Shown here one piece after another: positions 1-8,004 of a stretch of DNA of 22,479 bases. The translations under genes and the position numbers were made by a program. This DNA comes from Ruminococcaceae bacterium UBA7080. Its GTDB lineage: Bacteria > Bacillota > Clostridia > Oscillospirales > Acutalibacteraceae. Under the pieces are notes generated by a model. The model did no database searches. It worked only from the letters and a program-made list of their open reading frames with translations, and was not told the origin of the DNA. The stretch's first letter is position 1. Each line of letters starts with the position of its first letter. The stretch is taken from positions 81,949 to 104,427 of the forward strand of contig DKZG01000015.1 in the NCBI GenBank assembly GCA_002493595.1, read 5' to 3'.

Positions 1-22
1 ATAACAGCTTTTATATTTTGTA

Positions 23-472
23 TTAATAAAGCTTTTCACCTTGTTCGATAGCCATTATCTGGTCAACACGTGCAGCATGACGCCCACCCTCAAATTCGGT
101 ATTCAAAAAAACATCTACAAGTTCACAAGCAAGTCCTGCACCGATTACTCTATCGCCCATACATAATACATTTGCATCATTATGTGCTCTCGTGTACTTT
201 GCACTGAAATAATCCGAACAACAGCAAGCGCGAATACCTTTCACCTTGTTTGCGGCCATTGAAATTCCAACACCGGTTCCGCAGCAAAGAATTGCTTTAT
301 CGCACTCCCCTGCTGCAACCCTATCACAAGCCTTCTGCGCAGAAATTGCATAATCAAAGCGCTCCGGCGAATAGCAGCCGACATCAAGATATTCAATCTT
401 ATTTTCGTCTAAAAATTTTTTGATTTCTTCCTTAAGAGGAAATCCTGCATGGTCACTTCCTATAGCAATCAT
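23..472 (-). CDS. rpiB: Ribose-5-phosphate isomerase B
   Basis: This cytoplasmic enzyme interconverts ribose 5-phosphate and ribulose 5-phosphate in the non-oxidative pentose phosphate pathway. The 149 residues match the usual length of the RpiB/LacAB family. Visible family features are the N-terminal IAIGSDHAG (D7, H8), the anion-hole segment CCGTGVG with the expected active-site Cys at 64, and the motif HNDANVL around residues 98-103. The ATG start is preceded by AAAGGAGAG at about 8 bases. It is the last gene of an fhs-tsaE-tsaB-rpiB run, 16 bases after tsaB. Three consecutive cysteines (ACCCSD, about 83-85) are unusual but outside the core motifs. The related sugar isomerases LacA/LacB share the fold, but no tagatose-pathway neighbours are present, so RpiB is preferred. 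Confidence 0.95.
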   Translation of the reverse strand: MIAIGSDHAGFPLKEEIKKFLDENKIEYLDVGCYSPERFDYAISAQKACDRVAAGECDKAILCCGTGVGISMAANKVKGIRACCCSDYFSAKYTRAHNDANVLCMGDRVIGAGLACELVDVFLNTEFEGGRHAARVDQIMAIEQGEKLY

Positions 473-488
473 TATTATACTCTCCTTT

Positions 489-1163
489 TTAATTTCCGCT
501 TCTTTTTAATTTCAACTCACGTTCGGCCTGACTCGGTCTGAGATAGACGGGCAGAAGAGCTGCAGCGGAAATACTCTTTTTATCATCAGCAGCCCGTGAA
601 ACGCCAATACCATTCTGATATCTCATCTCAGGAACTGCAAGAATAACATTATCAAGTTCTAAACTGCCATAGCAAAGTTCAGCTCCGTCTCCGGCAATTA
701 TAACATGGTTAAACTGCATAAGTTCTTTTCTTAAATCATCAACCGAAATGGCTCGGTCCCGGCATAGGCGTTTTATTTGACCGCCTTCTGCCTTAAAAAC
801 AGCATTATAAAACTGCATGCGTCTTGCATCCATCACTGCACATATAACAGCATTTTCATTAACAAAATTATAAGCAATAGCCTCAAGTGCCGAAACAGCG
901 ATACAAGGCACGTCAGCGTCAAATGCAAGTCCCTTAGCAGTAGCAACACCGATTCTGACACCTGTAAAAGAGCCGGGACCCGTTACAACGGCAATAGCAT
1001 CTAATTCATTAAAACTTACACCGTTCATCACTCTTTTTATCATTGGCATAAGTGTTTCACTATGCGTAAGACCGGCGTTAATAAATTCATTTTTTATTAT
1101 TTTTTCACCATCAGTAAGTGCTGCAGAAGCTGTTACTGCAGATGAATCAATAGATAAAATCAT
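489..1163 (-). CDS. tsaB: tRNA threonylcarbamoyladenosine biosynthesis protein TsaB
   Basis: TsaB is the inactive ASKHA-fold partner of TsaD. With TsaD and TsaE it transfers threonylcarbamoyl to A37 of ANN-decoding tRNAs in the cytoplasm. The N-terminal ILSIDSS and the motif GPGSFTGVRIGVATAKGLAF are diagnostic of the family, and the ending LRPSQAERE is typical. I place the start at the ATG at 1163, giving 224 residues. It overlaps the tsaE stop codon as ATGA, and AGAGG lies 7 bases upstream. A TTG two codons earlier (1169) is the alternative but is poorly spaced from that site. The tight tsaE-tsaB overlap suggests translational coupling. The usual further partners, rimI and tsaD, are not next to it; rpiB follows instead. 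Confidence 0.94.
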   Translation of the reverse strand: MILSIDSSAVTASAALTDGEKIIKNEFINAGLTHSETLMPMIKRVMNGVSFNELDAIAVVTGPGSFTGVRIGVATAKGLAFDADVPCIAVSALEAIAYNFVNENAVICAVMDARRMQFYNAVFKAEGGQIKRLCRDRAISVDDLRKELMQFNHVIIAGDGAELCYGSLELDNVILAVPEMRYQNGIGVSRAADDKKSISAAALLPVYLRPSQAERELKLKRSGN

Positions 1164-1594
1164 TCGCAAACCTCTGATTTTTTATATATTTTAAAACATC
1201 TGGTATTATCATCAAGCTTTGAGATTTCAACCATATATGAATTGTCGGGAAGTGCACCGAAAATATTTTCGCTCCATTCCACTGCAATATAGGCATCTGT
1301 ATCAACAAAATCAAAAAAACCCGTTGAATACAAATCATCCCAACCATCAATACGATACATATCAAAATGGTAGAGTGTATTTTCCTGGCCAATATAGGTA
1401 TTACAAATGGCGAAGGTTGGAGATGACACATCCATATCAATAGCAAGGCCTTTGGCAATACCGGTCGTAAAAGCGGTTTTGCCCATACCAAGACCGCCTA
1501 AAAAAGCAATCACAGCACCCTTCGGCAAAGCCCGGGCAAAATTTTCACCTAAAGCCACGGTTTCTTCATAACTGTTGGTTATATATTCTTTCAT
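1160..1594 (-). CDS. tsaE: tRNA threonylcarbamoyladenosine biosynthesis ATPase TsaE
   Basis: TsaE is the small P-loop ATPase that resets the TsaB-TsaD complex during t6A tRNA modification. At 144 residues it has family length. The Walker A is GGLGMGKT (33-40), followed by the family motifs SSPTF (57-61), HFDMYRI (76-82, with the conserved Asp) and VEWSEN (105-110, with the conserved Glu). Its ATG shares one base with the fhs stop codon (TGATG) and its own stop overlaps the tsaB start (ATGA), so fhs, tsaE and tsaB are almost certainly translated from one message. Nothing appears broken or missing. Confidence 0.95.
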   Translation of the reverse strand: MKEYITNSYEETVALGENFARALPKGAVIAFLGGLGMGKTAFTTGIAKGLAIDMDVSSPTFAICNTYIGQENTLYHFDMYRIDGWDDLYSTGFFDFVDTDAYIAVEWSENIFGALPDNSYMVEISKLDDNTRCFKIYKKSEVCE

Positions 1595-3261
1595 CAGAAA
1601 AGACCCACTGTATTACCGTTTTCATCAATATCAATGCTATAAGCTGCCGGCTGCTTTGATAGACCGGGCATAGTCATTATTGAACCGGTCTGGCAGACCA
1701 CAAAACCTGCACCATTAGAAAGGCTTGCAGACGAAACGGTTATTCTGAAATTCTTTGGTCTGCCGAGAGCCTTAGGATTATCCGATAAGCTGTACTGTGT
1801 TTTAGCCATGCAAACAGGCATTTTATCCGCCTGTAATGCGATAAACTCATCAATACTTTTTTTAGCCTCTGCAGTATAATCAACACCGTCTGCGCCATAT
1901 ATTTCCCTGGCAATTGTTTCGATCTTATCATATAGCGGCATATCTATATCATAAAGACAGTGAAAATTATTTTCCTTTTCGCAGGCATCTACAACCTTCT
2001 GGGCCAATTCTTTAGAACCTGAACCACCATTGGCAAAGCATTTTGTAACTGAAAATTCAGCGCCCTTACTTTCACAGAAATCCTTTACAAAATCAATCTC
2101 TCTGTCAGTATCGGCATAAAAATGATTAATGGCTACCACAACAGGAACACCGAATTTTTTCAAATTATCAATATGAGCACCAAGGTTAACGCTTCCCTTT
2201 TCGAGTGCTTCCAAGTTTTCCTTGGAAAGCTCACTCTTTTCGACTCCACCGTTATATTTCATGGAACGAACTGTTGAAACCAAAACTATACAGGATGGCT
2301 TAATGCCGGCAAAACGACATTTAATGTCAAGGAATTTTTCAGCACCTAAATCAGAACCGAAGCCAGCCTCTGTAATGCAGTAATCGCCAAGCTTAAGAGC
2401 GGTTTTGGTAGCACGTACGGAATTACATCCGTGAGCAATATTTGCAAACGGCCCCCCATGCATAATAACAGGTGTATTTTCTAGTGTCTGAACAAGATTT
2501 GGCTTAATAGCATCTTTAAGAAGAACAGTCATCGCACCGTCAGCTTTTATATCGCGGCAATAAACAGGCTTGCCGTCATAGGTATATGCGACAAGAATAT
2601 TACCCAGTCTTTTCTTTAAATCAAACAAATCCTCAGCGAGGCAGAGAATTGCCATCACTTCGGACGCAACCGTAATAATAAAGTGATCCTCACGCGGAAT
2701 ACCGTTAAGCTTTCCTCCAAGAGAACATACAATATTTCTGAGTGCACGGTCATTCATATCCAGACAGCGTTTAACCAGAACACGCCTTTGGTCAATTGCA
2801 AGCTCATTACCTTGCTGAATATGATTATCAAGCATTGCACACATTAAATTATTCGCACTGGTTATAGCATGCATATCACCTGTAAAATGAAGATTGATAT
2901 CCTCCATCGGCACTACTTGGGAATAACCGCCGCCGGCCGCGCCGCCTTTAATTCCGAATACCGGACCAAGGGATGGTTCACGCAAAGCTATAACAGCGTT
3001 TTTTCCGATTTGAGCCATACCCTGACCTAAGCCGATTGAAACAGTTGTCTTGCCTTCACCTGCCGGTGTCGGATTAACTGCAGTAACAAGCACCAGCTTG
3101 CCATCCTTTTCATCCTTCAGCCTTTCAAGCAAGCTGTCGGAAATCTTGGCTTTATAATGACCATAAGGTTCAAGCTCACTTTCAGCAATACCGATAGAAG
3201 CAGCCACCTCGGTTATTTTTTTCATATCAGCCTGCTGTGCTATCTCGATATCAGACAACAT
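1594..3261 (-). CDS. fhs: Formate-tetrahydrofolate ligase
   Basis: This enzyme makes 10-formyltetrahydrofolate from formate, tetrahydrofolate and ATP. It feeds purine and formyl-Met synthesis and, in acetogens, the methyl branch of the Wood-Ljungdahl pathway. The 555 residues agree with the bacterial family. The characteristic ATP-binding loop TPAGEGKT spans 65-72, followed by SIGLGQG. Other recognisable stretches are REPSLGPVFGIKGGAAGGGYSQ (written here in pieces: REPSLGP, FGIKGGAAGG), HFTGDMHAI and the C-terminal MPGLSKQPAA. The ATG is preceded by AAGGAG at a normal distance and by a good promoter at 3296-3324. It leads the operon with tsaE and tsaB, a functional mix with no obvious biochemical link. 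No acetogenesis genes are adjacent, so a role beyond one-carbon supply cannot be claimed. Confidence 0.97.
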   Translation of the reverse strand: MLSDIEIAQQADMKKITEVAASIGIAESELEPYGHYKAKISDSLLERLKDEKDGKLVLVTAVNPTPAGEGKTTVSIGLGQGMAQIGKNAVIALREPSLGPVFGIKGGAAGGGYSQVVPMEDINLHFTGDMHAITSANNLMCAMLDNHIQQGNELAIDQRRVLVKRCLDMNDRALRNIVCSLGGKLNGIPREDHFIITVASEVMAILCLAEDLFDLKKRLGNILVAYTYDGKPVYCRDIKADGAMTVLLKDAIKPNLVQTLENTPVIMHGGPFANIAHGCNSVRATKTALKLGDYCITEAGFGSDLGAEKFLDIKCRFAGIKPSCIVLVSTVRSMKYNGGVEKSELSKENLEALEKGSVNLGAHIDNLKKFGVPVVVAINHFYADTDREIDFVKDFCESKGAEFSVTKCFANGGSGSKELAQKVVDACEKENNFHCLYDIDMPLYDKIETIAREIYGADGVDYTAEAKKSIDEFIALQADKMPVCMAKTQYSLSDNPKALGRPKNFRITVSSASLSNGAGFVVCQTGSIMTMPGLSKQPAAYSIDIDENGNTVGLF

Positions 3262-3295
3262 ATCAATCGCTCCTTGTATATTTTTTTAGATATTT

Positions 3296-3324
3296 ATTAT
3301 AGCATATTAAGAATAATATTCCAA
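3296..3324 (-). promoter_or_regulatory. Sigma-A type promoter of the fhs operon
   Basis: On the minus strand a -35 TTGGAA (3324-3319), a 17-base spacer and a perfect -10 TATAAT (3301-3296) preceded by TG (extended -10, TGCTATAAT) stand 35 bases ahead of the fhs ATG. The assignment rests on consensus matching only. Confidence 0.7.
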
Positions 3325-3363
3325 CACTAAATTTAACAAAGCAGACATAATTTTATGCTTGAC

Positions 3364-3392
3364 TTGAAAAGAAATATATATTTTAATATAAT
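3364..3392 (+). promoter_or_regulatory. Sigma-A type promoter of the RodA/FtsW gene
   Basis: The -35 TTGAAA (3364-3369), 17-base spacer and -10 TATAAT (3387-3392) are followed by AAAGGAGG at 3402-3409. Transcription would begin near 3399. That rules out the ATG at 3355 as the protein start, because it lies upstream of the promoter. Confidence 0.75.
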
Positions 3393-3423
3393 AGTAAATA
3401 TAAAGGAGGTTGTGCCAAGACTA

Positions 3424-4575
3424 ATGAAACAAAAAAGAATAGGTTTTTTCGGCGGAATAGATTATGTCACACTGATTACGGCAATGCTTGGCTCTCTTTA
3501 CGGTCTCTCGTTAGTTTACAGTGCAACCTATAAAACCCTGACTGACGGTCGAATTATATCCGGTGATATAAGAAGTATGCTCGTTTCGGTTGCGGGCGGA
3601 ATTATAATAGCAATCATTGTGTCCACCATCGATTATGAAATTATTTCCAAGCTGTGGCCATTAATTGCTGCCGGCTGCGTCGGTCTGATGATATTCACAC
3701 TGCTTTTCGGTGTTGCGCCGCCGGGGCGCCCCGATGCAAAATCGTGGATTGATTTAAAGGTTTTCTATTTTCAGCCTTCAGAACTTTTAAAGGTTGGTTT
3801 TATTATCTCTTTTTCATATCATCTTGATATGGTTAAGGATAAAATAAATCGAATTAAAACAATTATTCCTCTTGTTATTCACGGTATGATACCAATTGCA
3901 CTTGTTCTTGCTACAGGTGATGCCGGCTCTGCGCTTGTATTCGTTATTATATTTATCGGTATGCTCTTTTTCGCTAAAGTACACATAGGATATTTTATTG
4001 CCGGAATATGTGCAATCGTCGTCGCCTTTGCTGCTGCATGGAAGCTGAATATTATCAATGGTCTTCAGCGTGAAAGAATAACGGCCTTATTTTATCCTGA
4101 GCAGTACGCTGACACTTTATATCAGCAAACCAACGCGAAAATCGCAATGGGCAGCGGCGGCTGGTTCGGACAAGGTTATCTTAACGGCAGTATGACCCAG
4201 GGAAAAGAAATTACAGTTCCCGAAAATCAAAACGATATGATTTTATCCGTTGCCGGCGAAGAATTGGGATACATAGGTGCACTTTTAGTAATAGGTATTT
4301 TATTAGTGCTTGTACTGAGGGTTCTTTTTACCGGACTTAAAGCAAGAAACAATGAAGGTTATCTGATGTGCAGCGGAATAGCCGTTATGCTGTTTGCACA
4401 AATATTTATTAATGTGGGAATGGAGCTTTCTCTTCTCCCATGTATCGGCATTACGCTTCCCTTGTTTTCGGCAGGCGGTTCCTCATCCCTTTGCATATAC
4501 CTTGCTCTCGGAGTTGAGATGAGTGTTTATCGTTTTTCAAAATCACAAAGCAAAGCATTGTTTTACACATCATAA
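3424..4575 (+). CDS. rodA: RodA/FtsW/SpoVE-family peptidoglycan polymerase
   Basis: This is a polytopic SEDS membrane protein that polymerises lipid II glycan strands during elongation, division or spore cortex synthesis. I start it at the ATG at 3424 (383 residues), because the in-frame ATG at 3355 lies upstream of the promoter. The ribosome site GGAGG is 14 bases away, slightly long. About ten hydrophobic segments are visible. Family signatures are KSWIDL with FQPSELLK (106-123), GDAGSALVF (165-173), VPENQNDMILSVAGEELG (265-282, with Asp271 at the catalytic Asp position) and LPLFSAGGSSS (345-355). The usual HTD before the catalytic Asp context reads QND here, a divergent form. RodA is favoured over FtsW by the N-terminal IDYVTLI segment, but the subfamily is not certain. 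The gene stands alone, with no penicillin-binding protein beside it. Confidence 0.85.
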   Translation: MKQKRIGFFGGIDYVTLITAMLGSLYGLSLVYSATYKTLTDGRIISGDIRSMLVSVAGGIIIAIIVSTIDYEIISKLWPLIAAGCVGLMIFTLLFGVAPPGRPDAKSWIDLKVFYFQPSELLKVGFIISFSYHLDMVKDKINRIKTIIPLVIHGMIPIALVLATGDAGSALVFVIIFIGMLFFAKVHIGYFIAGICAIVVAFAAAWKLNIINGLQRERITALFYPEQYADTLYQQTNAKIAMGSGGWFGQGYLNGSMTQGKEITVPENQNDMILSVAGEELGYIGALLVIGILLVLVLRVLFTGLKARNNEGYLMCSGIAVMLFAQIFINVGMELSLLPCIGITLPLFSAGGSSSLCIYLALGVEMSVYRFSKSQSKALFYTS

Positions 4576-4583
4576 TACCGAAA

Positions 4584-4613
4584 AAGGACTGTTTCCAATG
4601 GGAAACAGTCCTT
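4584..4613. terminator. Bidirectional terminator between convergent genes
   Basis: A perfect 13-base-pair stem (4584-4596 with 4601-4613) closes a 4-base loop. On the minus strand it is followed by a run of T (complement of 4581-4585), so it terminates the VanZ-like gene ending at 4617. On the plus strand it follows the RodA/FtsW stop by 8 bases with a weaker T-tract. Confidence 0.85.
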
Positions 4614-4616
4614 AAA

Positions 4617-5183
4617 TTATTCACTCAGCCTATTACAAAAAGAAGGCATTATATTTAAAATAATTTTATAAGCAAGATAGCCTAACATAAAACCAAAAGT
4701 ATTCAGCATAACATCATCAATATCCGTGCCTCTTGAAAGCGGTATCTGCAGAAGTTCAATTGAGCAGGTAAACACAAAACCGTAACCAAGCACTCTGTAG
4801 AACTTTTGAAAATGCTTAAACAGCAGAGCACAAAGCAAGGAAATAGCTGCAAACGGAATAATATTACCAAAAAGATTAAACACAACTGCCGAATAAATTT
4901 CCATTTCAAGATATAGTTTTAATTCACCGATGAAGGAAAACGGCTTTAAATTAATGGATGATGAACCGGGTAAAATGGTTACACTGTTATCAGGTTTAAT
5001 CAGCAGTTTCGGCACAATAGTCATAACAAGGACAAAGGAAACACAGCAAAACAGAAAAAACAAAAACACCTCACGAAGAATATTTTTTTGAATCTTCTTT
5101 CTTTTTAAAAATAAAAACCTCAAAAGCACATAAGCAGGTGATAAAATCAGAATTAAGAGCAGTACCTCTGAAATACTAAACAT
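4617..5183 (-). CDS. VanZ-like membrane protein
   Basis: This 188-residue protein has about five hydrophobic segments and belongs to the VanZ-like family. Members include VanZ, which lowers teicoplanin susceptibility, but most have no known function. Family motifs in order are NLKPF (78-82), NLFGNIIPF (103-111), SIELLQ (141-146) and the acidic block RGTDIDDVMLNTFG (151-164). The ATG has GGAGGG 5-6 bases upstream. There are no van resistance genes nearby, so glycopeptide resistance should not be inferred. It lies behind the ispH-S1 terminator and no clear promoter was found in the short gap, so it may depend on read-through or on a weak promoter I could not identify. Confidence 0.85.
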   Translation of the reverse strand: MFSISEVLLLILILSPAYVLLRFLFLKRKKIQKNILREVFLFFLFCCVSFVLVMTIVPKLLIKPDNSVTILPGSSSINLKPFSFIGELKLYLEMEIYSAVVFNLFGNIIPFAAISLLCALLFKHFQKFYRVLGYGFVFTCSIELLQIPLSRGTDIDDVMLNTFGFMLGYLAYKIILNIMPSFCNRLSE

Positions 5184-5210
5184 CTAATCCCTCCAAATAA
5201 AATACTATGC

Positions 5211-5246
5211 AAAAGCCCCGGCGTTTATAAAAAAACCGGGGCTTTT
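5211..5246 (-). terminator. Terminator of the ispH-S1 operon
   Basis: Stem arms 5211-5221 and 5236-5246 are perfectly complementary, with a GCCCCGG core, a 14-base T-rich loop and a TTTT tail on the minus strand. It lies 18 bases after the ispH-S1 stop and ahead of the VanZ-like gene. Confidence 0.88.
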
Positions 5247-5264
5247 ATGTATTATTAATTTGAA

Positions 5265-7343
5265 TTATTCAGCATCCTCAGTATCTGAAAGAAGTGAAAT
5301 TGTATCGTCAGGCTTTTCAATAAGCTCCTTCATTGAGAGTGAAACTCTCTTTTTATCAAAGTCAACATCAATGATTCTTACGTCAACCTCGTCACCTACA
5401 GCAAGAACATCTGCAGGAGTCTTCACTCTATCCCAGGAAATCTGACTGATATGAATAAGACCGTCAATACCCGGAAGGATATTGGCAAACGCGCCAAAAG
5501 AAGCAATGCTAACAATTTTGCCTTTGCAGTCAGTGCCGATAGGATAATCTCTCTTAAGAATCTCCCATGGGTTGTCCTCAAGCTTTTTGAAGCCAAGAGA
5601 AATCTTCTTATTTTCCTCGTCAAGCTTTTTGATCGTTACCTCAACAACATCGCCGATGTTAACTACCTCTGACGGATGCTTGATTCTGCTCCATGAAAGC
5701 TCACTGATATGAACCATACCATCCATACCGCCGATATCAACAAAAGCACCATAGCTTGTAAGGGATTTAACAGTACCTGTAAGCTTCTGGCCCTCTTCAA
5801 GAGAAGCCCAAAGTGCTTCCTGCTGAGCCTTTCTTTCTTCGTTAGCAACAACTTTGATTGAGCCGACAGCACGTCTTCTTGACGGATTAATGTCAATAAC
5901 CTTGAAACGAACTGTTGTACCCTTGAGTACATCTAATTCCTGATTGCGAGGAACACCTGTAAGAGATGCAGGAACGAATACACGGCTACCCTTGGCTACA
6001 ACGATAACGCCACCCTTAACTACAGAAATGACGCTTCCTTCCAATACTTCCTCGGACTCCTTAGCAGCAACGATATCCTCCCAGCCCTTAAACTGGTCAA
6101 CAAGCTTCTTGGAAAGCTTGAGGACACCTTCGCTGTCATCAGTCTTCATAATAACAAGGTCAAGCACATCACCGATGCTTACTGCGTCCTCAGACTTTTC
6201 AATCGGCTCTGATGAAAGATCATCAAAAGCAATAACGCCTGTTTGCTTTCTGCCCTCAACATCAACAAAAACCTCAGTAGGTGTGATGTTAACAACAGTG
6301 CCTTTTACTACCTTGCTGTTTTCGTCTTCTCTGAATGATTCTTCAAGCATTTCTTCGAAGGTTGCCTCACCATCAGCAGATGCTTTGACAGCAGCCTTTT
6401 CGGCCTGATCAGCGGTATCTGCTGTCTCCACAACTTCTTCAGTTACGGCTGAAGTTGTTTCAACTTCCTTTTCAATAATTTCTTCGGACATGGTTTTTAG
6501 TACCTCCTTAATAATAACCGAGGGTGTCGAGGCCCCGGCTGTGACACCAATAACTTTGTAAGGCGAAAATTCAATCTCTTTAAGCTCATCAGCCGTTTCA
6601 ATCAGAAAGGTATCAGCGCTTGCCATACAGACATCTCTAAGCTTACAAGTATTTGATGAATGTCTTCCGCCGATAACAATCATAGCCTCAGCTTCTTTAG
6701 AAAGAGCAGCAGCCTCTTCCTGCCTATCAGCGGTAGCATTACATATTGTACTATAAATTCTGCAATTTGTATATAGTTTTTTTAGAATTTTCTCGCATTT
6801 TTTCCATTCTTTTAATGAAAATGTTGTTTGCGCAACACATATAAGTGAACTTTTTTCACTTATACAAAACTTGTTTAATATGTTTTCAAGCTCATTTTGA
6901 TTTTTAAATACATAGCTGTCACCGACACAGTATGAACGGATACCTTTGACTTCAGGATGATTTTCGTCGCCTGCTATAAGTGTAATCGTACCATCCTGCT
7001 GCTGTGAAACAATTCTGTGAATTTTTAAAACAAAGGGACAAGTTGCATTAATAAAATCAACATGCTTATCCTCAGCACAGTCAATGACACTTTTTTCGAC
7101 ACCATGCGTCCTGATAATAAGCGTATATCCCTTAGGGCATTCATCAATACTATCGATCATTTTAACACCCTTAGACTCTAAATCAGCTACAAGCTGGCTA
7201 TTATGAATAATCGGACCAAGTGTACAGACCTTCTCTCCTTTTTCCACAAGCTCATAAACAAGATTTACAGCCCTATCAACACCAAAACAAAAGCCTGCAG
7301 TCTTTGCCAATTTAATCTGCCTATCGCTCTTACAATTAATCAA
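5265..7343 (-). CDS. ispH: IspH (HMBPP reductase) fused to ribosomal protein S1
   Basis: The 692-residue fusion has two parts. Residues 1-284 are 4-hydroxy-3-methylbut-2-enyl diphosphate reductase, the last MEP-pathway enzyme: iron-sulfur Cys19, Cys102 and Cys201, substrate His47, His80 and His129, catalytic Glu131 (HPEV), SSN at 229-231 and Ser272. An acidic linker (285-344) leads to four S1 RNA-binding repeats, about 345-412, 432-499, 518-587 and 602-672, with classic YGAFVDIGGMDGMVHIS. This arrangement is known in Clostridia. Translation starts at TTG (7343), overlapping the plsC stop by 8 bases; no better start exists before the conserved GFCFGV. A strong internal ribosome site precedes Met285, and lysine codons switch from AAA to AAG between the halves. 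It is the last gene of the operon. Confidence 0.96.
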   Translation of the reverse strand: MINCKSDRQIKLAKTAGFCFGVDRAVNLVYELVEKGEKVCTLGPIIHNSQLVADLESKGVKMIDSIDECPKGYTLIIRTHGVEKSVIDCAEDKHVDFINATCPFVLKIHRIVSQQQDGTITLIAGDENHPEVKGIRSYCVGDSYVFKNQNELENILNKFCISEKSSLICVAQTTFSLKEWKKCEKILKKLYTNCRIYSTICNATADRQEEAAALSKEAEAMIVIGGRHSSNTCKLRDVCMASADTFLIETADELKEIEFSPYKVIGVTAGASTPSVIIKEVLKTMSEEIIEKEVETTSAVTEEVVETADTADQAEKAAVKASADGEATFEEMLEESFREDENSKVVKGTVVNITPTEVFVDVEGRKQTGVIAFDDLSSEPIEKSEDAVSIGDVLDLVIMKTDDSEGVLKLSKKLVDQFKGWEDIVAAKESEEVLEGSVISVVKGGVIVVAKGSRVFVPASLTGVPRNQELDVLKGTTVRFKVIDINPSRRRAVGSIKVVANEERKAQQEALWASLEEGQKLTGTVKSLTSYGAFVDIGGMDGMVHISELSWSRIKHPSEVVNIGDVVEVTIKKLDEENKKISLGFKKLEDNPWEILKRDYPIGTDCKGKIVSIASFGAFANILPGIDGLIHISQISWDRVKTPADVLAVGDEVDVRIIDVDFDKKRVSLSMKELIEKPDDTISLLSDTEDAE
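6489..6509 (-). promoter_or_regulatory. Internal ribosome binding site and start ahead of the S1 part
   Basis: Inside the fusion, the minus strand reads AAGGAGGT (6509-6502), a 10-base spacer and ATG (6491-6489), which is Met285. This is close to the anti-Shine-Dalgarno ideal and better than the site of the full-length TTG start. Initiation here would yield a 408-residue free S1 protein. Use of the site is inferred, not shown. Confidence 0.6.
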
Positions 7344-7992
7344 TGTGCCTTTCAGCCTCCCAAAGTGAAGTAATACTGTCCATAACCATATTCGCTGCTT
7401 TCTTGATATCGTGCGGACCTAAATCATCCCTATCAAGACCCATATCCGTATTTTTTATAAGCTTGCCATAGGAAACAACTACTTTTTTGCCCGCCTCAAT
7501 CTTTCCGTCACAGCAGATTGCAACAGGAAGAACATCAGCACCGGTTGCTTTAGCAATTACAGCAACACCTGCCTTTGCTCTTTGAGGAACACCGTCCTTA
7601 TCCTTAATCCTCCTGCCCTCCGGACAGATAGCCATAACATGGCCCTCGTCAATTATTTTAATACCATAATCAATTGCCGAGGTATCCCCCTTTCCTCTCT
7701 TAACAGGAAAACCATACATGTGAGTAATAAACCAACCGGCAATCGGATTCTTAAAAAGCTCAACCTTAGCCATAAAGTGCAAATCCGGAACACGTTTGGG
7801 ACAAGCAACAAATATCGGGTCAAGTGCACTGGTATGATTAATTGCAACTATGTATCGGTTATTATCCGCGGGAATATTCTCAAGCCCTTTAAATTCCATC
7901 TTATAAATTAACTTAACCAGAGGTCTGAACAGTGTTTTTATAAAGCCGTAAAGCTTATAATGCTTTACCTGTGAATAATCAAAATCCTTCAC
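7336..7992 (-). CDS. plsC: 1-acylglycerol-3-phosphate acyltransferase
   Basis: The protein acylates lysophosphatidic acid to phosphatidic acid in membrane phospholipid synthesis and probably sits peripherally on the inner face of the membrane. The 218 residues contain the acyltransferase HX4D motif as NHTSALD (52-58; His53, Asp58), the FPVKRG block (95-100) and PEGRR (124-128), a variant of the usual PEGTR. The start is GTG at 7992 with GGAG 8 bases upstream; the nearby ATG is out of frame and closed at once. It lies 12 bases after cmk, and its end overlaps the start of ispH-S1. The order flavoprotein-cmk-plsC-ispH/S1 is one I recognise from Clostridia. Confidence 0.93.
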   Translation of the reverse strand: MKDFDYSQVKHYKLYGFIKTLFRPLVKLIYKMEFKGLENIPADNNRYIVAINHTSALDPIFVACPKRVPDLHFMAKVELFKNPIAGWFITHMYGFPVKRGKGDTSAIDYGIKIIDEGHVMAICPEGRRIKDKDGVPQRAKAGVAVIAKATGADVLPVAICCDGKIEAGKKVVVSYGKLIKNTDMGLDRDDLGPHDIKKAANMVMDSITSLWEAERHID

Positions 7993-8004
7993 AACATTTT
8001 CTCC

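Noticed and set aside
3262..3295. Tetrahydrofolate or other riboswitch ahead of fhs
   Set aside because: The leader is only about 30 bases after the predicted transcription start, too short, and shows no structured element.
3355..3423. In-frame ATG extension of the RodA/FtsW gene by 23 residues
   Set aside because: It lies upstream of the promoter -10 (3387-3392) and ribosome site (3402-3409), and the extra residues do not resemble the family N-terminus.
4617..5183. Glycopeptide-resistance gene
   Set aside because: The protein is VanZ-like, but no vanHAX or regulators are present and most VanZ-like proteins are not resistance genes.
5944..6408. 154-residue plus-strand open frame opposite S1
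   Set aside because: Ser/Thr-rich composition typical of antisense to an acidic, GAG/AAG-rich gene. There is no ribosome site, and the S1 repeats on the other strand are unmistakable.
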